A DNA stretch of 11,981 nucleotides from Gemmatimonadota bacterium (GTDB lineage: Bacteria; Gemmatimonadota; Gemmatimonadetes; Longimicrobiales; UBA6960): the NCBI GenBank assembly GCA_019347995.1, contig JAHWKH010000032.1, positions 1 to 11,981 of the forward strand, in the 5' to 3' direction. Numbering within the stretch: position 1 is the stretch's first letter; the number at the start of each line of letters is the position of its first letter. The notes beneath the pieces are model-generated. The model was not told the origin of the DNA, ran no database searches, and worked only from the letters and a program-made list of their open reading frames with translations. Positions 1-6,852 of this stretch are shown here, piece after piece. The position numbers and the translations under genes are program-made.

Positions 1-1168
1 GGTCGCGCTCGCCCTCATCCTCCTCACCGGCGCCGGGCTCGTGGTCCGGAGCTTCGTATCCCTGGTGGGCGTGGACCGCGGGTACCGGACCGAGGGCGTG
101 CTGGCCGCCACTGTCCAGGCGTGGGACTACTTCAGCGGGCCGGACCAGCGTCGAACGTTCGCGCGGGACGCGGTCGACCGGTTGGGAGCGCTGCCGGGGG
201 TGACCGCCGCCGGCATGACCCAGGAGCTCCCGGTGGAAGGCGGATTCGGCTGCGTGGTCCAGGGATTCGACGACGCCGCGGTGTTCGCGCGCCTTCGGGA
301 CGCCGGGCTCACCTCCTGCGCGGGACAGGAGCCGACCACGCCTGGATACTTCGAGGCCATGGGCATCCCGGTGCTCGCGGGCCGGGCCTTCGACTCGCGC
401 GATACCGAGGACGGACCCATCGTGGCCGTGGTCAACGAGACCCTCGTCCGGCGCTTCTGGCCCGAGCGCAGCCCCCTCGGCGACGGCATCCGCCAGCCGG
501 GGGGCGAGCGGGAGTTCGGCGAGATCATCGGAGTCGTGGGGGACATCCGCCACGAAGGCCTGGACGTGGAGCCGCGTCCCATGCTGTACTTCGTCCACGC
601 CCAGTCGCCCCGGACCTGGTTTCCCGTCCGGGGCATGACGCTCGTCCTGCGCTCGTCCGTGGAGCCCACCGCGCTCACCTCGGCGGCGCGACGCGAGGTG
701 CAGGCGATGGACCCCAGCCTACCGATCTTCCGTGTGCAGACCCTGGAGCAGGCGGTGGCGGACTCCACGTCGACCCAGCGCTTCTCCATGCTGCTCCAGC
801 TCGTCTTCGCCGGCGTGGCCCTCGTTCTCGCCGCGGTCGGGATCTACGGGGTCATCTCCTACAGCGTGGCCCAGCGCACGCGCGAGATCGGCATCCGCAT
901 GGCGCTGGGCGCCGACCGTGGCCGCGTTCTGCGCCTCGTGGTGGGGCAGGGGATGACGCTGGTGGGCGTGGCGGTGGTCGTGGGCCTGGTGGTGGCGCTG
1001 ATGGCGGGCCAGGTCCTGGCCAGCCTCCTCTATGGCGTATCGCCCCGAGATCCGCTCACCTACATCGCCGTGACGGGCGTCCTCACGCTGGTGGCTCTGG
1101 CGGCGTGCTGGATACCCGCGCGCCGCGCCAGCGGCGTGACGCCCCAGTCCGCGCTGCGGTACGAGTAG
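1..1168 (+). CDS. ADOP/MacB-type ABC transporter permease, C-terminal part (5' end outside window)
   Basis: The reading frame is open from base 2 to a TAG at 1166-1168, so the gene begins upstream and about 388 residues are visible. It starts with the end of a transmembrane helix (LALILLTGAGLVVRS), which is typical of the middle of duplicated FtsX-like permeases. A periplasmic MacB-core-like domain follows, with motifs such as VAVVNETLVRRFWP and GVVGDIRHEG. It ends in an FtsX domain with three hydrophobic helices (about 794-865, 950-1015 and 1062-1120) and the cytoplasmic motif TREIGIRMALGAD between the first two. In this family the protein sits in the inner membrane and works with a LolD/MacB-like ATPase, in export or mechanotransmission. 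The layout fits the ADOP (orphan duplicated permease) group common in Acidobacteriota and Gemmatimonadota; the N-terminal half needed to confirm this is not visible. The substrate is unknown. Confidence 0.9.
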   Translation, partial: VALALILLTGAGLVVRSFVSLVGVDRGYRTEGVLAATVQAWDYFSGPDQRRTFARDAVDRLGALPGVTAAGMTQELPVEGGFGCVVQGFDDAAVFARLRDAGLTSCAGQEPTTPGYFEAMGIPVLAGRAFDSRDTEDGPIVAVVNETLVRRFWPERSPLGDGIRQPGGEREFGEIIGVVGDIRHEGLDVEPRPMLYFVHAQSPRTWFPVRGMTLVLRSSVEPTALTSAARREVQAMDPSLPIFRVQTLEQAVADSTSTQRFSMLLQLVFAGVALVLAAVGIYGVISYSVAQRTREIGIRMALGADRGRVLRLVVGQGMTLVGVAVVVGLVVALMAGQVLASLLYGVSPRDPLTYIAVTGVLTLVALAACWIPARRASGVTPQSALRYE

Positions 1169-1606
1169 GTGACGCGCCCCCCCGCCGGCTACTCCGGGAC
1201 GCCTCTGGCCCGCAAGCTCGGCATCGAGGAGGGTCACCGCCTCGCCGTCCTGGGTGCGCCGGCGCACTTCCGCGCCCTGCTGGACCTGCCGGCCGACACC
1301 CGCCTCGATGCGGATCCCCCTGCAGACGCCGAACCCTACGACGTGGTCGTGGCCTTCGCGCCCGACCGGGAGGCGCTGCATGAGCGCTTCCCCCGCGGCC
1401 ACGCGCTCCTCGATCCCCATGGCGGCCTCTGGATCGCCTGGCCCAAGCAGAGCTCCCCCCTCGCCACCGGGATGCGCGAGTCCGACGTGCGCTCCACGGG
1501 CCTCGCGGCGGGGCTGGTGGACAACAAGATCTGCGCGGTCGACGGGGACTGGTCCGGGCTCCGCTTCGTGGTGCGGGTCGAGGACCGCCCGGCGCGTCGC
1601 CCCTGA
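1169..1606 (+). CDS. DUF3052 family protein
   Basis: This 145-residue protein begins with GTG directly after the permease TAG, with no spacer, so its translation is probably coupled to the permease. The N-terminal AGYSGTPLARKLGI, the central LWIAWPKQSS and the C-terminal GLAAGLVDNKICAVDGDWSGL followed by RFVVR are hallmarks I recognise from DUF3052 proteins. There is no signal peptide or membrane segment, so it is probably cytoplasmic. The function of the family is not established. The length is normal for the family and the gene looks complete. The GTG start is supported because the conserved AGYSG motif begins only five residues later and no ATG lies nearby. No good Shine-Dalgarno sequence is seen, which also fits translational coupling. 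Confidence 0.88.
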   Translation: MTRPPAGYSGTPLARKLGIEEGHRLAVLGAPAHFRALLDLPADTRLDADPPADAEPYDVVVAFAPDREALHERFPRGHALLDPHGGLWIAWPKQSSPLATGMRESDVRSTGLAAGLVDNKICAVDGDWSGLRFVVRVEDRPARRP

Positions 1607-1682
1607 CCCCTCCCTTCCAACAAAGCTCCTCTCCCCGGCATCCGATCCCGTGAACGCGAAGGACGGAACGACCCGGGGGACC

Positions 1683-2252
1683 ATGGGACTCGCTGCCTTG
1701 CGCCAGACCGACCCGCACGCCGCGGACGGCGGTGACATCGAAGCCTGGGTGGGCCTCGCGCAGGCCGGCGACCGGCGGGCCTTCGAGAAGGTCTACCGCG
1801 CCTGCCACGGGCGGGTCTACGCCCTGTGTCTGCGCATGACCGGCCGGGTCGTGGAGGCGGAGGAGTTGACCCAGGACGCGTTCGTGAGGGCGTGGGAGAA
1901 GCTCGGGCTGTTCCGCGGCGACAGCGCGTTCACCACCTGGCTGCACCGGCTCACCGTGAACCTGGTGCTGCAGGAGCGCCGCTCCCGGGGACGTCGCGGG
2001 GCGAAGGAGCAGCCGGCTCCCGACCTCGAGGTGTTCGGGCACCACGCCGTGCGGGCGATGCCCGGCACCCGCGTCGACCTGGAGCGGGCCATCGCGGCGC
2101 TCCCCCCGGGAGCCAGGCAGGTGCTCGTCCTGCGGGACATCGAGGGATACGCGTACCAGGAGATCGCCGACATGACCGACGTGACCCTGGGAACGGTGAA
2201 GTCACAGATCCACCGCGCCCGTGCGCTGGTGAGGGAGGCGCTGGAGCGATGA
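1683..2252 (+). CDS. ECF-family RNA polymerase sigma factor (first module)
   Basis: This 189-residue protein has sigma region 2 at about residues 30-100, with DAFVRAWEKL and the core-binding and -10-recognising helix AFTTWLHRLTVNLVLQERR. Region 4 lies at about 133-188 and carries a helix-turn-helix, YQEIADMTDVTLGTVKSQIHR. There is no region 1.1 or 3, as expected for ECF (group IV) factors. The stop codon overlaps the next ATG (ATGA, 2249-2252), and the next gene encodes a zinc-finger anti-sigma factor. That arrangement implies translational coupling and control by sequestration. I chose ATG 1683; a purine run GGGGGA (1675-1680) lies close upstream. An in-frame GTG at 1650 would add 11 residues but has no ribosome binding site. 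The regulon is unknown; the downstream DUF4097 and ABC genes are plausible targets by position. Confidence 0.93.
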   Translation: MGLAALRQTDPHAADGGDIEAWVGLAQAGDRRAFEKVYRACHGRVYALCLRMTGRVVEAEELTQDAFVRAWEKLGLFRGDSAFTTWLHRLTVNLVLQERRSRGRRGAKEQPAPDLEVFGHHAVRAMPGTRVDLERAIAALPPGARQVLVLRDIEGYAYQEIADMTDVTLGTVKSQIHRARALVREALER

Positions 2253-2998
2253 GCGAGCACATCCGGAGCGAAGAGGTCCACGACTGGCTGGACGGGACGC
2301 TGGCGGCCGAGGAGCGCAGGCGGCTGGACCGTCACGTGGAATCCTGCCCCGACTGCGCCGACGAGGTGGCCCGCTGGAGCGGGCTGGTCGCGGCCGTGCG
2401 CGGCCTGCCCGCCGAGGCCCGGCCCCGGCGGGATCTGTGGGCGGGCATCGAAGCGCGTCTCGAGGAGAGGCGAGCGTCGCCGGCGACGGCCGAGCCGCGC
2501 GGGCGGCGCCCGGACGGAGGAGCGACGGGCCGTGTGGCATCGATCGGGCGCGGTCGCCCCGCGGCGGGTCGGAGGCGGGTGAGCTTCACGTTCCCCCAGG
2601 TCTGGGCCGCGGGGGTGGCGCTGGCGCTGGCGTCCGGAAGCCTGGTGTGGGTTGCCATGGGCGGCCCCGGCGCCGATCCCCGGGCGGCGCTGGGCGCACC
2701 GGATCCACTCGTGGCGCCCGCGACGGTGCGGCCCGCCGCGGCGGCCGCCGCCCAGTACGAGCGGGCCGCCGACGAGCTGACGGTCCTCATGGAGGCGGGC
2801 AGGGATCTGCTGGCTCCCGAGACCATGGCGGTCATCGAGGCGAGCCTGTCGGCCATCGACGCCGCCATCGCCGACGCGGAGCGGGCGCTGGCCGACGATC
2901 CCGCGAGCCCCATGCTGAACCGGCTCCTGCTGAGCCATCGACAGACGAAGCTGCGCATCCTGCGGCAGGCTACCTCGGCCCTGCTTCCCCGGACCTGA
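2249..2998 (+). CDS. Zinc-finger (HC2/ZAS-type) transmembrane anti-sigma factor
   Basis: This 249-residue protein starts at an ATG that overlaps the sigma-factor stop. The N-terminal ZAS-type zinc finger includes H29-x3-C33-x2-C36 (HVESCPDC), preceded by helix 1 (EEVHDWLDGTL), which is similar to that of the second anti-sigma factor in this window. A basic, Arg/Gly-rich linker (about 80-110) leads to one hydrophobic span (about 118-137). The outside part holds an Ala-rich stretch and then a predicted helical region (about 168-246; YERAADELTVLMEAGRDLL, then two further helices). The expected role is to hold the ECF sigma factor at the membrane until a signal releases it. The external helical part may be the sensor; I know no named domain for it. 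No protease site can be identified from sequence alone. Confidence 0.9.
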   Translation: MSEHIRSEEVHDWLDGTLAAEERRRLDRHVESCPDCADEVARWSGLVAAVRGLPAEARPRRDLWAGIEARLEERRASPATAEPRGRRPDGGATGRVASIGRGRPAAGRRRVSFTFPQVWAAGVALALASGSLVWVAMGGPGADPRAALGAPDPLVAPATVRPAAAAAAQYERAADELTVLMEAGRDLLAPETMAVIEASLSAIDAAIADAERALADDPASPMLNRLLLSHRQTKLRILRQATSALLPRT

Positions 2999-3013
2999 CC
3001 CACGTGAACCCCG

Positions 3014-3030
3014 CCGCGCATCGCGCGCGG
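3014..3030 (+). repeat. Short GC inverted repeat between anti-sigma and DUF4097 genes
   Basis: CCGCGC (3014-3019) and GCGCGG (3025-3030) can form a 6-bp stem with a 5-base loop in the 54-base gap between the two genes. No T-run follows. It could moderate expression downstream or be a chance product of high GC content. Confidence 0.3.
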
Positions 3031-3052
3031 CTCGACGGAGACGGAGAACGAC

Positions 3053-3907
3053 ATGAGCGGTACCCTGACACTGGCCCTCGCGGCCCTGGCCCTCCTCCAG
3101 CAGACGGATACGGTCGTCCCCCTGAACGGAGCCACCCGCCTCTCGGTGGACAATCCGGGCGGCAGCATCGTGGTCGTCACGTGGGACCGTCCGGCCGTGC
3201 GCATCGAAGCGGAGCATTCCGCCCGCACGTTCATCGACATCGACCGGCGCGGCCAGACGCTGGACGTGGAGGCCGAGGCGCGGCGCGGCCCCGCCACCAT
3301 CGTGGACTACCGCATCACGGTGCCGGCGTCCCTCGACCTGGACCTCGAGGGGATGTACACGACCATCACGGTGACGGGTGCCGACGGCACCGTGGAGGCC
3401 GAGACGCTCCAGGGCGACATCCAGGTGCGGGGTGGGCGCGGGACCCTCAAGCTCAGCTCGACCAACGGCAAGATCGACGTGGAGGGCGCCGAAGGCCGCA
3501 TCGAGATCGAGACGGTGGGACAGCCCGTGCGGGTGGCGAACAGCGCCGGCGAGGTGCTGGTCGAATCGGTGGGCGGCAGCATCACGATGGAGAACGTGCG
3601 GGCCCGTGTGGTGGAGGCCGGCACCGTGGGGGGACGCATCCGCTATTCGGGCACGCTGGCGCCCGACGGGCGCTACTTCTTCGGCACCCACGGAGGTCCC
3701 ATCGACATCGAGGTGCCCGAGGGCACCGGCGCCACGTTCACCCTGGCCACCATCCACGGCGGCATCACCGCCAACGTCGCCGGCGCGCCCGAGCGCTTCG
3801 CCCGGGGCCAGCGCCACTCGTTCACCACCGGCGGGGGCGGTGCCCAGGTGGAGGCGGAGACGTTCGGCGGCCGCATCACGCTGGCGCGCCCCGGCGGCGG
3901 ACTCTGA
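3053..3907 (+). CDS. DUF4097-type secreted beta-repeat protein
   Basis: This 284-residue protein starts with ATG 3053, with GGAG at 3043-3046 six bases upstream. A hydrophobic N-terminus (TLTLALAALALL) resembles a short export signal but lacks the usual positive residues, so secretion is likely but not certain. The rest is a string of short beta-strand repeats carrying a G-G/D/K-x-I pattern, such as NPGGSIVVV, LQGDIQV, TNGKIDV, VGGSITM, VGGRIRY, HGGPIDI, HGGITA and FGGRITL. This repeat is typical of DUF4097 or head-GIN adhesin-like domains, which fold as a beta-helix or beta-solenoid. It follows a sigma/anti-sigma pair by 54 bases and is probably part of that operon, as a periplasmic or surface protein acting with or under the sigma system. 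Its biochemical role is unknown. Confidence 0.85.
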   Translation: MSGTLTLALAALALLQQTDTVVPLNGATRLSVDNPGGSIVVVTWDRPAVRIEAEHSARTFIDIDRRGQTLDVEAEARRGPATIVDYRITVPASLDLDLEGMYTTITVTGADGTVEAETLQGDIQVRGGRGTLKLSSTNGKIDVEGAEGRIEIETVGQPVRVANSAGEVLVESVGGSITMENVRARVVEAGTVGGRIRYSGTLAPDGRYFFGTHGGPIDIEVPEGTGATFTLATIHGGITANVAGAPERFARGQRHSFTTGGGGAQVEAETFGGRITLARPGGGL

Positions 3908-3929
3908 CCTCGCTGCAACGAAATGGCGA

Positions 3930-3952
3930 CTCGGGCCATCCAACTGCCCGAG
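3930..3952 (+). repeat. Inverted repeat between DUF4097 and ABC ATPase genes
   Basis: CTCGGGC (3930-3936) pairs perfectly with GCCCGAG (3946-3952) around a 9-base loop. It lies 22 bases after the DUF4097 stop and 37 bases before the ABC ATPase start. There is no T-tract, so it is at most a weak terminator, an attenuator or an mRNA-stabilising hairpin. Confidence 0.4.
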
Positions 3953-3989
3953 GACCCCTGCACCGAAACCGATCATCCCAGGAGAATCC

Positions 3990-4727
<738 letters not shown>

Positions 4728-4730
4728 CCC

Positions 4731-4751
4731 GGGTGGTGGGGTGGGGTGGGG
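4731..4751 (+). other. G-quadruplex-like G-tract after the ABC ATPase gene
   Basis: Four G runs of at least three lie in 21 bases: 4731-4733, 4738-4741, 4743-4746 and 4748-4751. They are joined by TGGT and two single-T loops. This matches the usual intramolecular G-quadruplex pattern on the coding strand, and so in the mRNA. It begins 3 bases after the stop codon. Confidence 0.55.
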
Positions 4752-4759
4752 AGGTGAGG

Positions 4760-4787
4760 AGGGCCCGGTGGAAGATCGCCGGGCCCT
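4760..4787 (+). terminator. Candidate transcription terminator hairpin
   Basis: GGGCCCGG (4761-4768) pairs perfectly with CCGGGCCC (4779-4786) around a 10-base loop, and A4760-T4787 extends the stem to 9 bp. Only TT follows, so it lacks a full U-tract; many high-GC genomes use such hairpins. It marks the likely end of the ABC ATPase transcript before the DinB-like gene. Confidence 0.55.
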
Positions 4788-4885
4788 TCGCGCGTCCGGC
4801 GGCGCGGCATCGTTGCGCGGGCCGGGGGGACCGGAGTATCGTGGCCATGTTCGGCATTTATTCGGCACCCCCACGGAGCACGCCG

Positions 4886-5392
4886 ATGGACCCCCACGCC
4901 TCTCCGAAGCACCAGTTCCTCGACGCCTACGACCGTGAGCACGAGACCACCATGCGGGTGCTCCACGCCTACCCGGCCGACCAGCTGGACCTCCGTCCCC
5001 ACGAGAAATGCAAGACGGCGAAGGAGCTGGCCTGGGGGTTCGCCATGGAGCGGGGGCTGGGCACGATGGTCTTCAACGACGAGTTCGTCGAGAAGGTCAC
5101 GGGCGAGATGCCGCAGCCGCCGGGGGAATGGGACGAGCTCCTCGATACGGTGGAGAAGGTCAGCCGGGATTTCCGCGAGCTCGTGGCGTCGACGCCGGAC
5201 GAGGAGCTCATGAGGAAGGTGCGCTTCTTCACGGCGCCCCGGACCATGGGCGAGGTCTCCCGCCTGGCCTGGATCTGGTTCCTGCTCCATGACGAGATCC
5301 ACCACCGGGGCCAGTTCTCCGTCTATCTGCGGATGGCCGGCGGCAAGGTGCCCTCCATCTACGGGCCCACGGCCGACGAGCCCTGGATGTGA
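4886..5392 (+). CDS. DinB-like four-helix protein
   Basis: This 168-residue protein resembles the DinB/YfiT putative-metalloenzyme superfamily. It has an N-terminal helix (FLDAYDREHETTMRVLHAYP), the phrase LDLRPHEKCKTAKELAW, and a C-terminal helix with HDEIHHRGQFSVYLRMAG (H135, H139 and H140). Family members bind a divalent metal through three histidines and often act as thiol-dependent transferases. Here the helix-2 position where a His is usual reads GFAMERG, so one ligand may be missing or replaced by Glu55. The chosen ATG has GGAG at 4875-4878. An in-frame ATG at 4847 has worse codon composition and is probably upstream of the gene. The preceding 100 bases contain the only AT-rich patch nearby (about 4851-4863), where a promoter could lie. 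It is probably cytoplasmic; the substrate is unknown. Confidence 0.85.
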   Translation: MDPHASPKHQFLDAYDREHETTMRVLHAYPADQLDLRPHEKCKTAKELAWGFAMERGLGTMVFNDEFVEKVTGEMPQPPGEWDELLDTVEKVSRDFRELVASTPDEELMRKVRFFTAPRTMGEVSRLAWIWFLLHDEIHHRGQFSVYLRMAGGKVPSIYGPTADEPWM

Positions 5393-5417
5393 CGCCGGCA
5401 CACGCCTCGGCCTCCCC

Positions 5418-6197
5418 TTGCTGAAGACCCTCGTGCTGGTCGCTGCCGTGCTCTACCTGACCCTGGCGGCGTTCGCCTTCTTCACGGCCGACCGGCAGAT
5501 CTTCTTCCCGCCGCCGCCGTCCTACTCCGCCGGAGATCTGCCGGTGACCCGGGTGGCCACGGACGACGGGGCCCGCGTGGCCGCCCTGCACCTGCCGGCC
5601 CCCGGCGACGGCTACACGATCCTCGTGAGCCACGGCAACGCGGAGGACCTGGGGCACCTCGAGCCCTACCTCCGGCGGCTGCACGCCGCGGGCTTCGGCG
5701 TGCTGGCCTACGACTACCGTGGGTACGGTCTCAGCTCCGGCGGCACCACCACGACGCACGGCGTCTACGAGGACGTGGCCGCCGTCTACGGCCACGCCAT
5801 CGACCGGCTGGGCATCCCGCCTTCCCGTCTGATCCTTCTTGGGCGCTCCGTGGGCTCCGGCCCGGCCACCTGGCTGGCGGCGCGGCGACCGGTGGCCGGG
5901 CTCGTCATCGAGAGCGGCTTCACCAGCGCCTTCCGCGTCGTCACCCGCTGGCCTCTGCTTCCCTTCGACCGCTTCCCCAACCTCGCGGAGATCGGCGACG
6001 TTGAGGCTCCGGTGCTGGTGGTCCACGGCACGGACGACCGCGTCATCCCGTTCTCCCACGGCCGCCGCCTCCACGCCGCGGCCCGGGAGCCCAAGCGCTT
6101 CCTGCCGGTGGAAGGGGCGGGGCACAACGACCTGGTACGGGTGGCGGGCGAGCGGTACTGGACAGCCTTGCGGGAGTTCGCGGCGCTTCTGGGGTAG
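5418..6197 (+). CDS. Membrane-anchored alpha/beta hydrolase (ABHD13/ABHD17/Bem46-like)
   Basis: From TTG 5418 this is a 259-residue serine hydrolase. An N-terminal hydrophobic helix (residues 3-22) would anchor it in the membrane. The core has SHGNAEDLG (oxyanion-hole region), YDYRGYGLSSG, the nucleophile elbow GRSVGSG with Ser144, the acid in HGTDDRVIP (probably Asp207) and His236 in GAGHNDL. The triad is therefore complete. The set of motifs matches the Bem46/ABHD17-like branch of alpha/beta hydrolases (thioesterase- or esterase-like); the substrate cannot be inferred. The start is uncertain: there is no ATG near the signal-anchor and no clear ribosome binding site. TTG 5418, GTG 5433 and GTG 5448 are all possible, and an ATG at 5289 would overlap the DinB-like gene by about 100 bases. 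It lies 25 bases after the DinB-like gene and is probably co-transcribed with it. Confidence 0.88.
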   Translation: MLKTLVLVAAVLYLTLAAFAFFTADRQIFFPPPPSYSAGDLPVTRVATDDGARVAALHLPAPGDGYTILVSHGNAEDLGHLEPYLRRLHAAGFGVLAYDYRGYGLSSGGTTTTHGVYEDVAAVYGHAIDRLGIPPSRLILLGRSVGSGPATWLAARRPVAGLVIESGFTSAFRVVTRWPLLPFDRFPNLAEIGDVEAPVLVVHGTDDRVIPFSHGRRLHAAAREPKRFLPVEGAGHNDLVRVAGERYWTALREFAALLG

Positions 6198-6305
6198 AGG
6201 ATGGAAGGCTCGGCCAGGCCCTGGGGGCGGTGTCCGTCCGTCCGGGTCCGGGACGTGCCGCTGGAGCCCCGCACACGACACGCCGACTCCAACCCGGGAG
6301 GCATC

Positions 6306-6746
6306 ATGCAGATCAGAGCTCTGGTGGGATCCGGAAGGAAGGTGATCGTCATCGGGCCGGAGGCACCCTTGTCCGAGGCCATGGACCTGCTGCTCACCCA
6401 CGAGATCGGCGCGCTACCGGTGGTGGAAGACGACGACCGACCGGTGGGGATCCTCTCGGAACGGGACGTGGTCCGGGCGCTCCACAAGCACGGCGCGCCA
6501 ACGCCGACGCTGTCGGTGCGCCGGGCGATGCGCACGCCACCGCCCACGTGCGAGCTGGACACGACCGTGCTCGAGGCGACGTCGCGGATGACCCGTGAGC
6601 GCGCCCGCCATCTCATCGTCTGTGGGGAGGGCCGGCTGGTAGCCGTGCTGTCCGTGGGCGATCTGGTGAAGCATCGGCTCGAGCAGATGGAGACGGAGGC
6701 GAGCGTCCTCCGCGACTACGTGGCCGCGCAGCGGGCGCGCATGTAG
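6306..6746 (+). CDS. CBS-domain pair protein
   Basis: This 146-residue protein consists almost wholly of two CBS motifs (a Bateman pair). The first spans about residues 11-63 (SEAMDLLLTHEIGALPVVE, then RPVGILSERDVVRAL). The second spans about 73-125 (LEATSRMTRERARHLIV, then LVAVLSVGDLVKHRL). CBS pairs commonly bind adenine nucleotides and act as energy or ligand sensors; no catalytic domain is attached here. The ATG has a good GGGAGG (6296-6301) four bases upstream. The C-terminus is a short charged helix ending in AAQRARM. It stands alone, with 108 bases to the upstream hydrolase gene and a hairpin just downstream, so it may be its own transcription unit. Partner and ligand are unknown. Confidence 0.92.
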   Translation: MQIRALVGSGRKVIVIGPEAPLSEAMDLLLTHEIGALPVVEDDDRPVGILSERDVVRALHKHGAPTPTLSVRRAMRTPPPTCELDTTVLEATSRMTRERARHLIVCGEGRLVAVLSVGDLVKHRLEQMETEASVLRDYVAAQRARM

Positions 6747-6761
6747 GCGAGGGGTGCGGCA

Positions 6762-6781
6762 GGCCACGAAGGCTCGTGGCC
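6762..6781 (+). terminator. Perfect 8-bp hairpin after the CBS gene, candidate terminator
   Basis: GGCCACGA (6762-6769) and TCGTGGCC (6774-6781) form a perfect stem with a 4-base loop, 15 bases after the CBS-protein stop. No T-run follows. The position and tight loop favour a terminator or 3'-end-protecting hairpin. Confidence 0.5.
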
Positions 6782-6818
6782 GTGGCTCCGTGGTGTGCAT
6801 GCCGCCTCCCCTCGGGCG

Positions 6819-6847
6819 TCTCCCGGTGTAGACCCCCAACCGGGAGA
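6819..6847 (+). promoter_or_regulatory. Inverted repeat that covers the ribosome binding site of the vWA gene
   Basis: TCTCCCGGT (6819-6827) pairs perfectly with ACCGGGAGA (6839-6847) over 9 bp with an 11-base loop. The 3' arm contains the GGGAG Shine-Dalgarno sequence (6842-6846), which lies six bases before the ATG at 6853. If it forms in the mRNA, the ribosome binding site is occluded. That would allow control by temperature, protein binding or a translating upstream leader. Regulation is inferred; only the repeat is seen. Confidence 0.5.
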
Positions 6848-6852
6848 ATCCG

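Noticed and set aside
121..1383. 420-codon plus-strand frame overlapping the permease
   Set aside because: The permease frame carries FtsX helices and motifs; this frame is Arg/Pro-rich noise.
1650..1682. GTG 1650 as start of the first sigma factor
   Set aside because: No ribosome binding site, and the added residues lie outside region 2; ATG 1683 is preferred, though its own spacing is short.
4847..4885. ATG 4847 as start of the DinB-like gene
   Set aside because: The 13 extra codons have poor GC3 (several ending in A or T), unlike the gene, and ATG 4886 has GGAG at a good distance.
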